Assembly: GCA_035606175.1 (NCBI GenBank)
Contig: DATNFW010000046.1
Location: forward strand, 57,982 to 121,981
DNA length: 64,000 nt
Direction of reading: 5' to 3'
Source of the DNA: JASHUC01 sp035606175
GTDB taxonomy: Bacteria; Pseudomonadota; Gammaproteobacteria; Steroidobacterales; Steroidobacteraceae
How positions within the stretch are numbered: position 1 is the first letter of the stretch; the number at the start of each line of letters is the position of its first letter. This document shows, in pieces, positions 49,834-59,721 of this stretch. The notes under the pieces are model-generated. The model worked only from the letters and a program-made list of their open reading frames with translations, was not told the origin of the DNA and did no database searches. Position numbers and translations under genes: made by a program.

Positions 49834-50861
49834 GCCCGCTCGCAAGGCTTGCCGGCGCGGCCGCGCTCCTCGCGCTGCTGCTCGATCCGCTCGGCGCGCG
49901 CGCCGCGCGGGCGTATGTTTCCAACGAGGACGGCCACAGCGTCTCGGTGCTCGATGCCTCGAGCGGCAAGCTCATCGCGACCATTCCGATCGGCAAGCGT
50001 CCGCGCGGCTTGAAGCTGAGCCGCGACGGATCGCGGCTGTACGTCGCCGTGAGCGGTGTGCCCAAGTGTCCGCCGACGGTGCCCGACGCCGAGTGCGCGA
50101 AGATGAAGCGCGACCTCGGCGCCGATGGGATCGCGATTCTCGACACGCGCCGGCTGAAGCTCGTGGGGTTGTTGCGCGCGGGCTCGGATCCGGAGCAGTT
50201 CGACCTCGGGCGCGACGGGCGCAGGCTCTACGTCTCGAACGAGGACACCGCGAGCGTCAGCGTCGTCGACATTCCGACAGCGAAGGTCGTCACGCGAATT
50301 GCAGTCGGACACGCCCCGGAGGGTGTGCGGACATCCCCGAACGGGGACTGGATCGGAGTCACGAGCGAGACCGACAACACCATCTCGCTCATCGACAGCC
50401 ATTTGCTCGAGCTCGTGCACATCGTGCCGGTCGGGTTCAGGCCGCGCGATCTCATCTACAGCCCGGACGGGCGCACGGCTTATGCGACGTGCGAGCTCGG
50501 TTTCTCGGTTTACCGCTTCGCGGTTCCCGCGGGCATGCCGGTCGAGAAGCTCATTCAGCTGCGTCCACAGGACCGCCCCATGGGCATACTGCTCGATGCA
50601 GCACGCCGCCGGCTCTACGTGAGCACGGGCCGCGGCGGCACGATCGCGGTGATCGCGCTGCAGGGCCGCGGCGCACGACTCATGGAGGAGATCCCGGTCG
50701 GCGCTCGGCCCTGGGGCATTGCGCTCACGCCGAACCACCGCTGGCTCTTCACGGCCAATGGCCCCTCGAACGATGTGAGCATTCTCGATACGACGACGCT
50801 GCGTGTCGTGAAGAAGGTGCCGGTGGGCCGCTCACCGTGGGGAGTGGTGATCGGGCGCTGA
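49830..50861 (+). CDS. Periplasmic YVTN-type beta-propeller protein
   Basis: A 343-residue exported protein with a signal peptide (1-25) and about seven repeats of the YVSNEDGHSVSVLDASSGKLIATIPIG type, including LYVSNEDTASVSVVDIPTAKVVTRIAVG and LFTANGPSNDVSILDTTTLRVVKKVPVG. It resembles the beta-propeller protein found with PQQ-dependent alcohol catabolism, although no PQQ enzyme is here. The TTG start overlaps the EthD stop. The propeller likely acts as a binding or scaffolding protein. Confidence 0.8.
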   Translation: MSPLARLAGAAALLALLLDPLGARAARAYVSNEDGHSVSVLDASSGKLIATIPIGKRPRGLKLSRDGSRLYVAVSGVPKCPPTVPDAECAKMKRDLGADGIAILDTRRLKLVGLLRAGSDPEQFDLGRDGRRLYVSNEDTASVSVVDIPTAKVVTRIAVGHAPEGVRTSPNGDWIGVTSETDNTISLIDSHLLELVHIVPVGFRPRDLIYSPDGRTAYATCELGFSVYRFAVPAGMPVEKLIQLRPQDRPMGILLDAARRRLYVSTGRGGTIAVIALQGRGARLMEEIPVGARPWGIALTPNHRWLFTANGPSNDVSILDTTTLRVVKKVPVGRSPWGVVIGR

Positions 50862-50874
50862 AGGCGGCGGCCGT

Positions 50875-50902
50875 TTGAGGGTGGCCCGATTGAGGCTATC
50901 CT
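50875..50902 (+). promoter_or_regulatory. Promoter immediately before lhr
   Basis: TTGAGG (50875-50880) and TATCCT (50897-50902) are 16 bp apart, and only six bases separate the -10 from the lhr ATG at 50909. The transcript would start at or near the initiation codon. Confidence 0.5.
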
Positions 50903-50908
50903 CACTTC

Positions 50909-53900
50909 ATGGAGCCGCTCGATTCATTTCATCCGGCTGTCGCCGCCTGGTTCCGCAGCGCGTTCGACGCAGCAACGCCCGTGCAGGCGCAGGCGTGGCC
51001 GGCCATCCGCTCGGGCCATGACACGCTGATTGCGGCGCCGACCGGCTCCGGCAAGACCTTTGCCGCCTTCCTCGCCGTGCTCGACCGGCTCCTGCGCGAG
51101 GGGCTCGAGCGCGGCCTGACCGATCAGACGCGCGTCGTCTACGTCTCCCCGCTCAAGGCGCTCTCGAACGACATTCACAAGAATCTCGCAGCGCCCCTTG
51201 CCGGAATTCGCGAGGCGCTGCAGGGGCTCGGCTTGCCGGACGTCGAGATTCGCACCCTGGTACGCACCGGCGACACCTCGGCGCACGAGCGCACGAGCAT
51301 GCGCCGCAGGCCGCCGCACATCCTCGTGACGACGCCCGAGTCGCTCTACATCCTGCTCGGCTCGGAGTCGGGCCGGCGTGTGCTCGCGACGACCGCGACG
51401 GTGATCGTCGATGAGATCCACGCGGTCGCGGGGACGAAGCGCGGTGCGCATCTCGCGCTCTCGCTCGAGCGGCTGCAGGCCCTCGCGGCCGCACCGCTCA
51501 CGCGCATCGGACTTTCGGCGACTCAAACGCCGATCGAGGAGGTCGCGCGCTTCCTCACGGGCGCGGGCGCAGGTCCTGATGCGCATCGCGCTGCGCGCCG
51601 CTGCATGATCATCGATGCGGGGCATCAGCGGCGGCGCGATCTCGCGCTCGAGCTGCCGCCCGCACCCCTCGAGGCCGTGATGTCGGGCGAGGTCTGGAGC
51701 CAGCTCTACGACCGGCTGGCCGAGCTCATACGCGAGCACCGCTCGACGCTCGTTTTCGTCAATACGCGCCGCCTCGCCGAGCGCGCCGCGCGCCAACTCT
51801 CCGAGCGATTGGGCGCCGAGCACGTCATGGCCCATCACGGCAGTCTGGCCAAGGAACGCAGGCTCGAAGCCGAACAGCGTCTCAAACGGGGCGAGCTGAA
51901 AGCGCTCGTTGCGACCGCGTCGCTCGAGCTCGGCATCGATATCGGGGACGTGGACCTTGTCTGTCAGATCGGCTCCCCGCGAGGCATCAATGCTTTCCTG
52001 CAGCGTGTGGGCCGCTCGGGCCACGCCGTCGGCGGCCTCTCGAAGGGTCGTCTGTTTCCGCTCTCGCGCGATGAGCTCATCGAGTGCGCGGCGCTCCTCG
52101 AGGCCGTCGGCCGCGGTGAGCTCGACCGGTTGCATGTTCCGCGCGGCGCCCTCGATGTCCTCGCGCAGCAGATCGCCGCCGAGGTTGCAGCGCGCGAGTG
52201 GAACGAGGATGAGCTGCATCGCCTGGTACGCCGCGCCTACCCTTATCGCGACCTCGAGCCTGCGGCGTTCGAGGAGGTCGCGCGCATGCTCGCCGAGGGC
52301 TTCGCCACACGGCGCGGCCGCCGCGGCGCGCTCGTGCATCGCGACGCCGTGCAACGGCAGCTGCGGCCCCGTCGCGGCGCACGGCTGAGGGCGATCACCT
52401 CCGGCGGCGCGATTCCGGATACCGCGGATTACCAGGTGATTCTCGAGCCCGCATCGCAGCTCATCGGCACCGTCCACGAGGACTTCGCCGTGGAGAGCCT
52501 CGCGGGCGATGTCTTTCAACTCGGCAATGCCTCCTATCGAATATTGCGCGTCGAGCGCGGGACCGTGCGCGTTGCAGATGCCGAAGGCATGCCGCCCACG
52601 ATTCCGTTCTGGCTCGGCGAGGCGCCCGGCCGCTCGGATGAGCTATCGGCTGCGGTATCCCGCCTGCGGAGCACCCTCGAAGCCCGGCTGAGTGAGACGC
52701 CCGACGGACGCGGCGGCGCGCTCGCCTGGCTCGCCGAAGTCGGCGTGGGTGAGCCCGCAGCCTCGCAGATCGTCGACTATCTCGCGGCCGCGCGAGCAGC
52801 GCTCGGGGTGTTGCCGACGCAGCAGACCGTGGTCCTCGAGCGGTTTTTCGATGAGGCAGGCGGGATGCAGCTCATCGTGCACTCGCCCTTCGGCAGTCGA
52901 GTGAATCGCGCCTGGGGGCTCGCCCTTCGCAAACGGTTCTGCCGCCGCTTCAATTTCGAGCTGCAGGCCGCGGCGACGGAGGACAGCCTGGTGCTGTCGC
53001 TCACATCGGCCCACAGCTTCGAGCTCGCCGAGGTCGCGCGCTATCTCTCCTCGCACACCGCCCGGCAGGTGCTCGTGCAGGCCGTCTGCGCCGCGCCGAT
53101 GTTCGCCACGCGCTGGCGCTGGGTAGCGTCGATATCGCTGGCGCTACCGCGTTTTGCCGGCGGACGCCGGGTGCCACCGCCGCTTGCACGCATGCAGGCC
53201 GAGGACCTGCTCGCGGCCGTATTCCCGGACCAGGTCGCCTGCGCCGAGAATCTGACGGGGGAGCTCGAGATCCCGGATCACCCGCTCGTGCGGCAAACGC
53301 TCGCCGATTGCCTCGAGGAGGCGATGGACACGGACCGTTTCGAGGCGCTGCTGCGCGCGATCGAGAGCGGCGCGGTGCGCGTCGTCGCGCGCGATCTGAC
53401 GGAGCCTTCGCCGCTCGCACTCGAAGTGCTTTCGGCCCGTCCCTACGCCTATCTCGACGACGCACCCCTCGAGGAGCGACGCACTCAGGCGGTCATGAGC
53501 CGGCGGTGGCTCGATCCGCGATCCGCCGATGAGATCGGGCGGCTCGATCCGGAGGCGATCGCGAGAGTGCGCGCCGAGGCATGGCCCGATGCCTCGACGG
53601 CCGACGAATTGCAGGATGCGCTGCAATGGCTCGGCTTTCTCACTGCCGAGGAGATTGCCGCCGAGCCGCGCTGGGCGCCTCTGCTCGCCGAGCTCGACGC
53701 TCAGCAACGCAGCGGACGGGTATCGATCGTCCGCGCACCCTTTGATCCGCGGGAGACGCGTGCGCGGCCGCAACTGGAGCTCACGTTCGCCGCGGAGCGT
53801 CGGGAGTTGCTCGCTGCCGTGCATCCGGATGCGGCATTCGCGCCCGTCGAGCCGGTGCTTCCCCCGGGACGCGAATGGAAGCGCGAGGAGGCGCTGCGGG

Positions 53901-55324
53901 AGCTCATGCGCGGGCGCCTCCAGGGCGTGGGGCCGGTGACCTCGGGAGCCCTCGCGGCATCGCTCGCGCTCGATCGCGGCGAGATCGACGTGGCACTTGC
54001 CGCCCTGCAGGCGGAAGGCTTCGCGATGCGTGGGCGGTTCACACCCGGTGCGGCCGAGGACGAATGGTGCGAGCGCGGGCTGCTCGCTCGCATTCACCGG
54101 TACACGGTCAAGCGGCTGCGGGCGGAGGTGAGCCCCGTCAGCGCGCGCGACTTCCTGCGCTTTCTCGCAGAGTGGCAGCGGCTCGCCCCCGAATCGCGGA
54201 TGCAGGGGCCGGATGCCGTAGCGCACGTGCTATCCCTCCTCGAGGGCTTCGAGGCGCCGGCCGGCGCGTGGGAAGCGGAGCTCTTACCCGCACGTGTCGC
54301 GGAATACGAGCCGGCCTGGCTCGATGCAGAGTGCCTCGCGGGTCGATTCGTCTGGGTGCGGCTCGCCGCACGCGCCTCCGGGACGCGGGCCTCGGCGGCG
54401 CCGGCATCCGCAGGTCGAGCTTCCGCCGCGCGCGGTGCCGCTCCGCTGCGCTCGACCCCGATCACCTTCATCGCACGCCGCAACGTGCGCTTCTGGGCGG
54501 CGCTCGCCGACCCGCCGCGCGCGGAGCAACTGACCGGACGAGCCCGAGCGGTGAGCGATTATCTCGAAGCGCATGGAGCCTCGTTCTTCGACGATCTCCT
54601 CGAGGGAGCGCGGCTGCTTCCCGCCGAGCTCGAGGAGGCGCTCGGCGAGCTCGTCGCGATGGGGCTCGTTCATGCGGACAGCTTTGCGGGGCTCCGGGCG
54701 CTGCTTCTGCCGGCAGATCGGCGAGCGGGAACTCGGAGGCGAGCGAGCGGCCGCCCGGCGCGCGGACGCGCGCTTCTCGGCATGGCCGACTCCGGACGCT
54801 GGACGCTCGTCCGCCGTGCGGCTGCCGCCGAGCGGAGCGAGGCCGTCGAGCACCTGGTGCGCACGCTCCTCAAACGCTGGGGCGTCATTCTCTGGCGCCT
54901 GCTCGCGCGCGAGGCGGCATGGCTTGCGCCGTGGCGCGAAATCCTCGCGTGCTGCCGCAGACTCGAGGCGAGGGGAGATATCCGCGGCGGCCGCTTCGTC
55001 GAGGGCTTCGCGGGCGAGCAGTTCGCAGCGCCCGAGGCCATCGGACTCTTGCGCGAGGTGCGCCGGGCTCCCGCCTCGCCGCGGTATCTCTCCATCTCCG
55101 CCGCTGACCCCCTCAATCTGCTCGGCGTTCTCACCCCGGGCGCACGCTTGCCGGCGCTCACCGGCAATCGGATGCTCTACCGCGGCGGACTGCCGCTCGC
55201 GCTGCTCGCGGGCGGGGAAGTTTGTTTTCTCGAGAGCCTCGGTGCCGCCGAGGAGTGGGACGTCCGCAATGCGGTGCTGAGGCGGGGAACGACGCCTGCC
55301 CCGACGGACATAGCCCGCGGCTGA
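50909..55324 (+). CDS. lhr: Large helicase-related protein Lhr (DEAD/DEAH box)
   Basis: A 1471-residue superfamily 2 helicase. RecA domain 1 has Walker A APTGSGKT at residues 43-50, the DEIH box at 168-171 and a LSATQTPIEE motif III. RecA domain 2 has VFVNTRRLAERAARQL, ATASLELGIDIGDVDLV and the QRVGRSGH motif VI near residue 370. Winged-helix and Lhr-core regions follow, then the long Lhr C-terminal region of bacterial full-length Lhr, including a low-complexity Arg/Ala patch near 1150-1180. The size is close to E. coli Lhr. The protein acts on DNA-RNA hybrids in repair. No partner gene is adjacent. Confidence 0.93.
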   Translation: MEPLDSFHPAVAAWFRSAFDAATPVQAQAWPAIRSGHDTLIAAPTGSGKTFAAFLAVLDRLLREGLERGLTDQTRVVYVSPLKALSNDIHKNLAAPLAGIREALQGLGLPDVEIRTLVRTGDTSAHERTSMRRRPPHILVTTPESLYILLGSESGRRVLATTATVIVDEIHAVAGTKRGAHLALSLERLQALAAAPLTRIGLSATQTPIEEVARFLTGAGAGPDAHRAARRCMIIDAGHQRRRDLALELPPAPLEAVMSGEVWSQLYDRLAELIREHRSTLVFVNTRRLAERAARQLSERLGAEHVMAHHGSLAKERRLEAEQRLKRGELKALVATASLELGIDIGDVDLVCQIGSPRGINAFLQRVGRSGHAVGGLSKGRLFPLSRDELIECAALLEAVGRGELDRLHVPRGALDVLAQQIAAEVAAREWNEDELHRLVRRAYPYRDLEPAAFEEVARMLAEGFATRRGRRGALVHRDAVQRQLRPRRGARLRAITSGGAIPDTADYQVILEPASQLIGTVHEDFAVESLAGDVFQLGNASYRILRVERGTVRVADAEGMPPTIPFWLGEAPGRSDELSAAVSRLRSTLEARLSETPDGRGGALAWLAEVGVGEPAASQIVDYLAAARAALGVLPTQQTVVLERFFDEAGGMQLIVHSPFGSRVNRAWGLALRKRFCRRFNFELQAAATEDSLVLSLTSAHSFELAEVARYLSSHTARQVLVQAVCAAPMFATRWRWVASISLALPRFAGGRRVPPPLARMQAEDLLAAVFPDQVACAENLTGELEIPDHPLVRQTLADCLEEAMDTDRFEALLRAIESGAVRVVARDLTEPSPLALEVLSARPYAYLDDAPLEERRTQAVMSRRWLDPRSADEIGRLDPEAIARVRAEAWPDASTADELQDALQWLGFLTAEEIAAEPRWAPLLAELDAQQRSGRVSIVRAPFDPRETRARPQLELTFAAERRELLAAVHPDAAFAPVEPVLPPGREWKREEALRELMRGRLQGVGPVTSGALAASLALDRGEIDVALAALQAEGFAMRGRFTPGAAEDEWCERGLLARIHRYTVKRLRAEVSPVSARDFLRFLAEWQRLAPESRMQGPDAVAHVLSLLEGFEAPAGAWEAELLPARVAEYEPAWLDAECLAGRFVWVRLAARASGTRASAAPASAGRASAARGAAPLRSTPITFIARRNVRFWAALADPPRAEQLTGRARAVSDYLEAHGASFFDDLLEGARLLPAELEEALGELVAMGLVHADSFAGLRALLLPADRRAGTRRRASGRPARGRALLGMADSGRWTLVRRAAAAERSEAVEHLVRTLLKRWGVILWRLLAREAAWLAPWREILACCRRLEARGDIRGGRFVEGFAGEQFAAPEAIGLLREVRRAPASPRYLSISAADPLNLLGVLTPGARLPALTGNRMLYRGGLPLALLAGGEVCFLESLGAAEEWDVRNAVLRRGTTPAPTDIARG

Positions 55325-55665
55325 GCGATACCCTGCCGGGGCGCGTGCCTGGTGACCCGTGCGCGCAGCCGGCTGCCCGCTGCGGAGAATCTATTGGAAT
55401 CGCACCGGTCCGACCCGATATGAGCAATCGATGAGGCGGTCGAGGCGGCCAAGCTCGAGCAGACGTGGCATGGGTGACAAGTTCTTAAGCAGCGTGCGGG
55501 TGCGCCGGCTGTCAAACTGACTGCGCCTGACTCGAGCTCTCGGGACAGGCTCAGTCCGTCGCCGGCTGGCGACAGCAAGCGGATTCCGTACCTGAATATT
55601 GCTGGCGGGGCTCGACTCGGGCTTGTGAAACCGTTGAGAGCTGCGCATCGGATTGGATACCACGA
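55325..55665. other. Non-coding region before opgG
   Basis: The 341 bases between lhr and opgG are less GC-rich than the genes and contain no convincing ORF. A weak promoter-like TTGAGA (about 55634) with ATACCA 17 bp later lies just before the opgG start, but neither hexamer is strong. I see no riboswitch or terminator with a T-tract. Confidence 0.4.
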
Positions 55666-57642
55666 GTGCTCTTGCGTCGATGTTTGATCGGAGCGGCAGT
55701 CATCGCGGCGATCTACGTGGCGAATCTGCTCGGCGGATTCGGCCTGACGTTTGCGCCGCCGTGGCGGCACGTTCCGTCGCTCTACCCGGCTGCGTTGCAG
55801 ACACGGGACAAAGCGACCGCGAGGCACGCGCCCGTGCCGCCCGTCGAGAGCACCGGACCGACAAGAGCGAGTACGCCCCCGAGCGGGACTCCGGCCGCGA
55901 GAGCGGCCGCATCGAGCGGAGAGGCCACATCGCGCCCGGCTGGCCAGCCGACTGCACCGCAGGACGCATCGGCAGCATCGCTCACCGCCGCCGCCGATCC
56001 GCAGCGTGCGACGGCAACGCCGCCGGCGAATCCAGCGGCCGGCGGCCCGGCAAGCGCGGCCGCGACAGCTCCGGGCGCGACTGCTGCGGGCGCTGCTGCG
56101 CCACCCGGCACGCCCGGATCGCAGCCCTCGGCGCCGACCGCTCAGGCATCGGCCCAGAGCTCCTCCGGTGCGGAGGCTCAGCAACCGTTCGTCTTCGCCT
56201 CCGTCGTGCAGCTCGCGCGCGATCGCGCGATGAAGCCCTACCAGGACCGCTCGCCGGCGCTGCCCGATCGGCTCGCGCATCTCACGTACGACCAGTATCA
56301 GAGCATCCGCTTCCGCTCGCATTTCGCTCTGTGGCGCAATCAGTCGCTGTTCGAGGTGCAGTTCTTTCAGCGCGGCTTCAACTTCGATCGGCGCGTCGAG
56401 ATCTCCGAGGTGGTGAACGGCGTCGTGCACGCGATCCACTACAACCCGGCCTGGTTCGATTTCGGGAGAATGGCCGACCTCGCACGCCACATGCCGGCGA
56501 ATCTCGGATTCGCCGGTTTTCGCATCCACTATCCGCTGCAGACGCCGACCTACAAGGACGAGCTGATCGCCTTTCTCGGCGCCTCCTATTTTCGGGTGCT
56601 CGGACGCAACGAGGTGTACGGCCTTTCGGCGCGCGGGCTCGCCATCGACACGGCCTCGACGAGCGGGGAGGAGTTCCCCTGGTTCACGGACTTCTGGCTG
56701 GTGAAGCCTTCCCAACCCGAGCAGCGCACGCTCACGATCTATGCGCTGCTCGACAGTCCGAGCGTCGCGGGCGCCTATCAGTTCGTCATTCTGCCCGGTA
56801 CGGTCACACAGGTGACCGTCACCTCCCAGCTCTTTCCGCGCAAGCACATCGCAAAGCTCGGAGTCGCGCCGCTCACCTCGATGTTTCTCTACGGGGAGAG
56901 TCCGTCGGGACATCGCTTCAAAGATTTTCGCCCGGAAGTGCACGACAGCGACGGTCTGATGATGCAAACGGGCGGCGGGGAATGGCTGTGGCGTCCGCTC
57001 ATGAATCCCACGGACCTCACCGTGAACCGCTTCATGGACCAGCATCCGCGCGGATTCGGGCTCGCGCAGCGCGACAGGAATTTCAGCGACTACCGCGACA
57101 CGCAGACTCAGTTCCAGCGCATGCCGAGCTACTGGGTGCAGCCGCTCGGGGATTGGGGCAAGGGCGGCGTGGAGCTGGTCGAGATCCCCTCGGACGAGCA
57201 GATTCACGACAACATCGCTGCATACTGGGTGCCCTCTCAGTCCGTCGATCGCGGCAAGCCGCTGCGCTTCGATTACGTGTTGTCCGCTTACATGAACGCG
57301 GCGCGCTGGCCGCCGGGCGGCCGGGCGATCGGGACGTTGACGGGCGACTTTGCCCTGGCAGGCGACAAGCCGGGAGACGGCTCGCAAGAGGTGATGATCG
57401 ACTACGCGGGAGGGGATCTCGACGGTCTCGATGGAACACAGCCGGTCAAAGCGAACGTCTCGGCGAACGGCGGCACTGTAGACCGCATCGTCATCCAGAA
57501 GATCGCCGAAACCGGCCACTGGCGCGTGACTTTTCGGGTCATGCCGGCGAAACCGAAGCAGCCGGTCGACATCAAATGCTATCTGACACTCTATGGCGAG
57601 GCGCTGAGCGAGACATGGATCTATCAGCTTTCGACGACGTAA
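55666..57642 (+). CDS. opgG: Glucan biosynthesis protein G (OpgG/MdoG) with long linker
   Basis: A 658-residue periplasmic protein needed for osmoregulated periplasmic glucan synthesis. A membrane anchor (residues 5-28) is followed by a Pro/Ala/Thr-rich linker of about 115 residues (45-170), then the OpgG core: FVFASVVQLARDRAMKPYQDRSPALPDRL, YDQYQSIRF, and a C-terminal sandwich ending GEALSETWIYQL. Typical OpgG has a cleaved signal and no such linker, so this one may stay tethered to the membrane. The GTG start lacks a strong ribosome site. opgH follows 10 bp later. Confidence 0.9.
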   Translation: MLLRRCLIGAAVIAAIYVANLLGGFGLTFAPPWRHVPSLYPAALQTRDKATARHAPVPPVESTGPTRASTPPSGTPAARAAASSGEATSRPAGQPTAPQDASAASLTAAADPQRATATPPANPAAGGPASAAATAPGATAAGAAAPPGTPGSQPSAPTAQASAQSSSGAEAQQPFVFASVVQLARDRAMKPYQDRSPALPDRLAHLTYDQYQSIRFRSHFALWRNQSLFEVQFFQRGFNFDRRVEISEVVNGVVHAIHYNPAWFDFGRMADLARHMPANLGFAGFRIHYPLQTPTYKDELIAFLGASYFRVLGRNEVYGLSARGLAIDTASTSGEEFPWFTDFWLVKPSQPEQRTLTIYALLDSPSVAGAYQFVILPGTVTQVTVTSQLFPRKHIAKLGVAPLTSMFLYGESPSGHRFKDFRPEVHDSDGLMMQTGGGEWLWRPLMNPTDLTVNRFMDQHPRGFGLAQRDRNFSDYRDTQTQFQRMPSYWVQPLGDWGKGGVELVEIPSDEQIHDNIAAYWVPSQSVDRGKPLRFDYVLSAYMNAARWPPGGRAIGTLTGDFALAGDKPGDGSQEVMIDYAGGDLDGLDGTQPVKANVSANGGTVDRIVIQKIAETGHWRVTFRVMPAKPKQPVDIKCYLTLYGEALSETWIYQLSTT

Positions 57643-57652
57643 GGACTGCGCC

Positions 57653-59638
57653 ATGACGGTATCCGGCCTCGAGGGCCGCGCGCGGCGCCGCCGCCGCGCC
57701 GCGTTTTTCGGACTGACGTTCGCGACGAGCGGCTTCGCGACGTTCCTGTTCGAGGACATCCTGAGCACGAACGGGCTCTCTCCGCTCGAGGCGGCGAGCG
57801 TCGTGCTGTTCTTCGCGCTCTTCACCTGGATATCGGGCGCGTTCTGGACGGCAATTGCCGGCTTCCTCATCCGGCTCGACGGCCGCGATCGGCGCGTCAT
57901 CCGCGCATCCGATGCCGAGGGACTCGCCGTCAAGAGCCGCATTGCGCTCGTGATGCCCGTATACAACGAGGACCCGACGCGCGTCATGGCGGGACTCGAT
58001 GCGATCTGGACTTCGCTTGCAAAGGAGCCGGAGCAGGCCGCGTTCGACCTGTTCATCCTCTCCGACACGCGCAAGGACGCGATCGCCGCGCAGGAGGAGG
58101 CCGCCTGGGCGTCATTCATCGAGCGTCACGGCGCGGCGGGCCGCGTGTTCTATCGCAGGCGGGCGGACAATGTGGGACGCAAGGCGGGAAATATCGCCGA
58201 TTTCGTGACGCGCTGGGGCGGTGCTTACGAGCACATGCTGGTGCTCGATGCGGACAGCGTGATGTCAGGCCGTGCGATCGTCACGCTCGCGCGCCTCATG
58301 GACGCTCATCCGGAGGTCGGCATCATCCAGTCGGCACCGTTGCCCGCAGGTCGCGACACGCTGTTCGCGCGCATGGTGCAGTTCGGAGCGCGACTCAACG
58401 GTCCCATGCTCTCGAGCGGCCTCGCATTCTGGCAGCTCGGCGAGGCGAACTACTGGGGGCACAACGCGATCCTGAGAATCGCTCCCTTCGCAAAGTCCTG
58501 TGCATTGCCGCGCCTGCCGGGGGCGGCGCCGCTCGGCGGTGAGATCCTGAGCCACGACTTCGTCGAGGCAGCATTCATGCGCCGCGCAGGCCACGAGGTG
58601 TGGCTGCTCGCCGATCTCGAGGGCAGCTGGGAGGAGGTGCCGTCGAACATCATCGACTTCGCCGCGCGCGACCGCCGCTGGGCACAGGGCAACATGCAGC
58701 ATCTCGGCGTGCTGCGCATGCGGGGGCTGCACTGGCTCAATCGGCTCCACATGTTGACGGGTGTGCTCTCGTACGCGACCTCGCCGATCTGGTTCCTGGT
58801 GCTCATCTTCTCCTCCATCCTCACGTGCGAGATGGCGCTCGAGGGACACCAGTATTTCTCGCCCGGCCAGTACGCGCTCTTCCCCACGTGGCCGCAGTAC
58901 CGGGAGGGAGAGATCGAGATCCTGCTCACCGGGACGGTAATCGTGCTGCTGCTGCCGAAGCTCCTCGGCGCGACGCTCGCATGGGTGACACCGGCGCTGC
59001 GGCGCGGTTTCGGCGGCGGGCTACGCCTTGCCGTGAGCCTGTTGCTCGAGCAGATCTTCAGCGTCCTGCTTGCGCCGCCGATGATGGTGTTCCATTCGAC
59101 TTTCGTGGTGACGACACTCGCCGGCAAGCCGGTCACCTGGAACGCGCAGGAGCGCGGGGATCGCGGCATCGGTCTCGGCGAGGCGATGTTGCGGCACAAA
59201 TGGCACATCGCGCTGGGTTTCGCCTGGGGCGCGCTGATCCTGCTCATGGCGCCGCGCTTCATCTGGTGGATGATGCCCGTCATCGCGGGCCTGCTCCTGT
59301 CAGCACCGCTCACCGCATTGACCAGCCGCGCGAGCGTCGGGCGGTTCCTGCGACGGCTCGGGCTGCTCCTCACGCCCGAGGAAGTCTCGCCGCCGGCGGA
59401 GCTGAAGCAGCTGCTCGAGTCGTGCGCGAGGGCGAGCGAGCGCGACGGGACCTCCGAGCGCGGGGTGCGCGCGGGCGGAGCGCGCGAATTGCCGGCGCTG
59501 CCGGCGCCCGCGCCCCTCGTGATGGAGCCGGCCTCGCCCGAGTATCTCGGCATGCGCAGCTCGCTTGCGGGATTCGCGCGGATCGCGGCGGCCGCCTGGC
59601 CCGCCGGCCCGCGCCACGGCGAGCCGCTGAGCCGCTGA
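57653..59638 (+). CDS. opgH: Glucans biosynthesis glucosyltransferase H (OpgH/MdoH)
   Basis: A 661-residue inner-membrane family 2 glycosyltransferase that makes the glucan backbone from UDP-glucose. Two helices precede the cytosolic domain with IALVMPVYNEDPTRV, LVLDADSVMSG, and GGEILSHDFVEA; DRRWAQGNMQH carries the processivity motif near residue 345. At least four helices follow. It is shorter than E. coli OpgH, which has a longer N-terminal region. AAGGA precedes the ATG. The last residues and stop lie in an 8-bp tandem repeat. Confidence 0.93.
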   Translation: MTVSGLEGRARRRRRAAFFGLTFATSGFATFLFEDILSTNGLSPLEAASVVLFFALFTWISGAFWTAIAGFLIRLDGRDRRVIRASDAEGLAVKSRIALVMPVYNEDPTRVMAGLDAIWTSLAKEPEQAAFDLFILSDTRKDAIAAQEEAAWASFIERHGAAGRVFYRRRADNVGRKAGNIADFVTRWGGAYEHMLVLDADSVMSGRAIVTLARLMDAHPEVGIIQSAPLPAGRDTLFARMVQFGARLNGPMLSSGLAFWQLGEANYWGHNAILRIAPFAKSCALPRLPGAAPLGGEILSHDFVEAAFMRRAGHEVWLLADLEGSWEEVPSNIIDFAARDRRWAQGNMQHLGVLRMRGLHWLNRLHMLTGVLSYATSPIWFLVLIFSSILTCEMALEGHQYFSPGQYALFPTWPQYREGEIEILLTGTVIVLLLPKLLGATLAWVTPALRRGFGGGLRLAVSLLLEQIFSVLLAPPMMVFHSTFVVTTLAGKPVTWNAQERGDRGIGLGEAMLRHKWHIALGFAWGALILLMAPRFIWWMMPVIAGLLLSAPLTALTSRASVGRFLRRLGLLLTPEEVSPPAELKQLLESCARASERDGTSERGVRAGGARELPALPAPAPLVMEPASPEYLGMRSSLAGFARIAAAAWPAGPRHGEPLSR

Positions 59639-59658
59639 GCCGCTGACCTGAGCGGCTC
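59621..59658 (+). repeat. 8-bp triplication at the opgH stop, with hairpin
   Basis: GAGCCGCT occurs three times in tandem (59621-59644), with the opgH stop TGA inside. The third copy pairs with AGCGGCTC at 59651-59658 around a six-base loop, forming a perfect 8-bp hairpin without a T-tract. Confidence 0.75.
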
Positions 59659-59721
59659 GGCCGTCGCAGGCCGCTCGCTCGGCGGAGGCCGTTCCCCCTC
59701 CGCGCAGGCAGTTCGTCTCAA

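Noticed and set aside
55653..57656. A 667-codon open frame overlapping almost all of opgG in another frame
   Set aside because: The translation is Arg/Ala-rich with no domain pattern, whereas the opgG frame has clear OpgG motifs. High GC content makes long antisense and out-of-frame ORFs common here.
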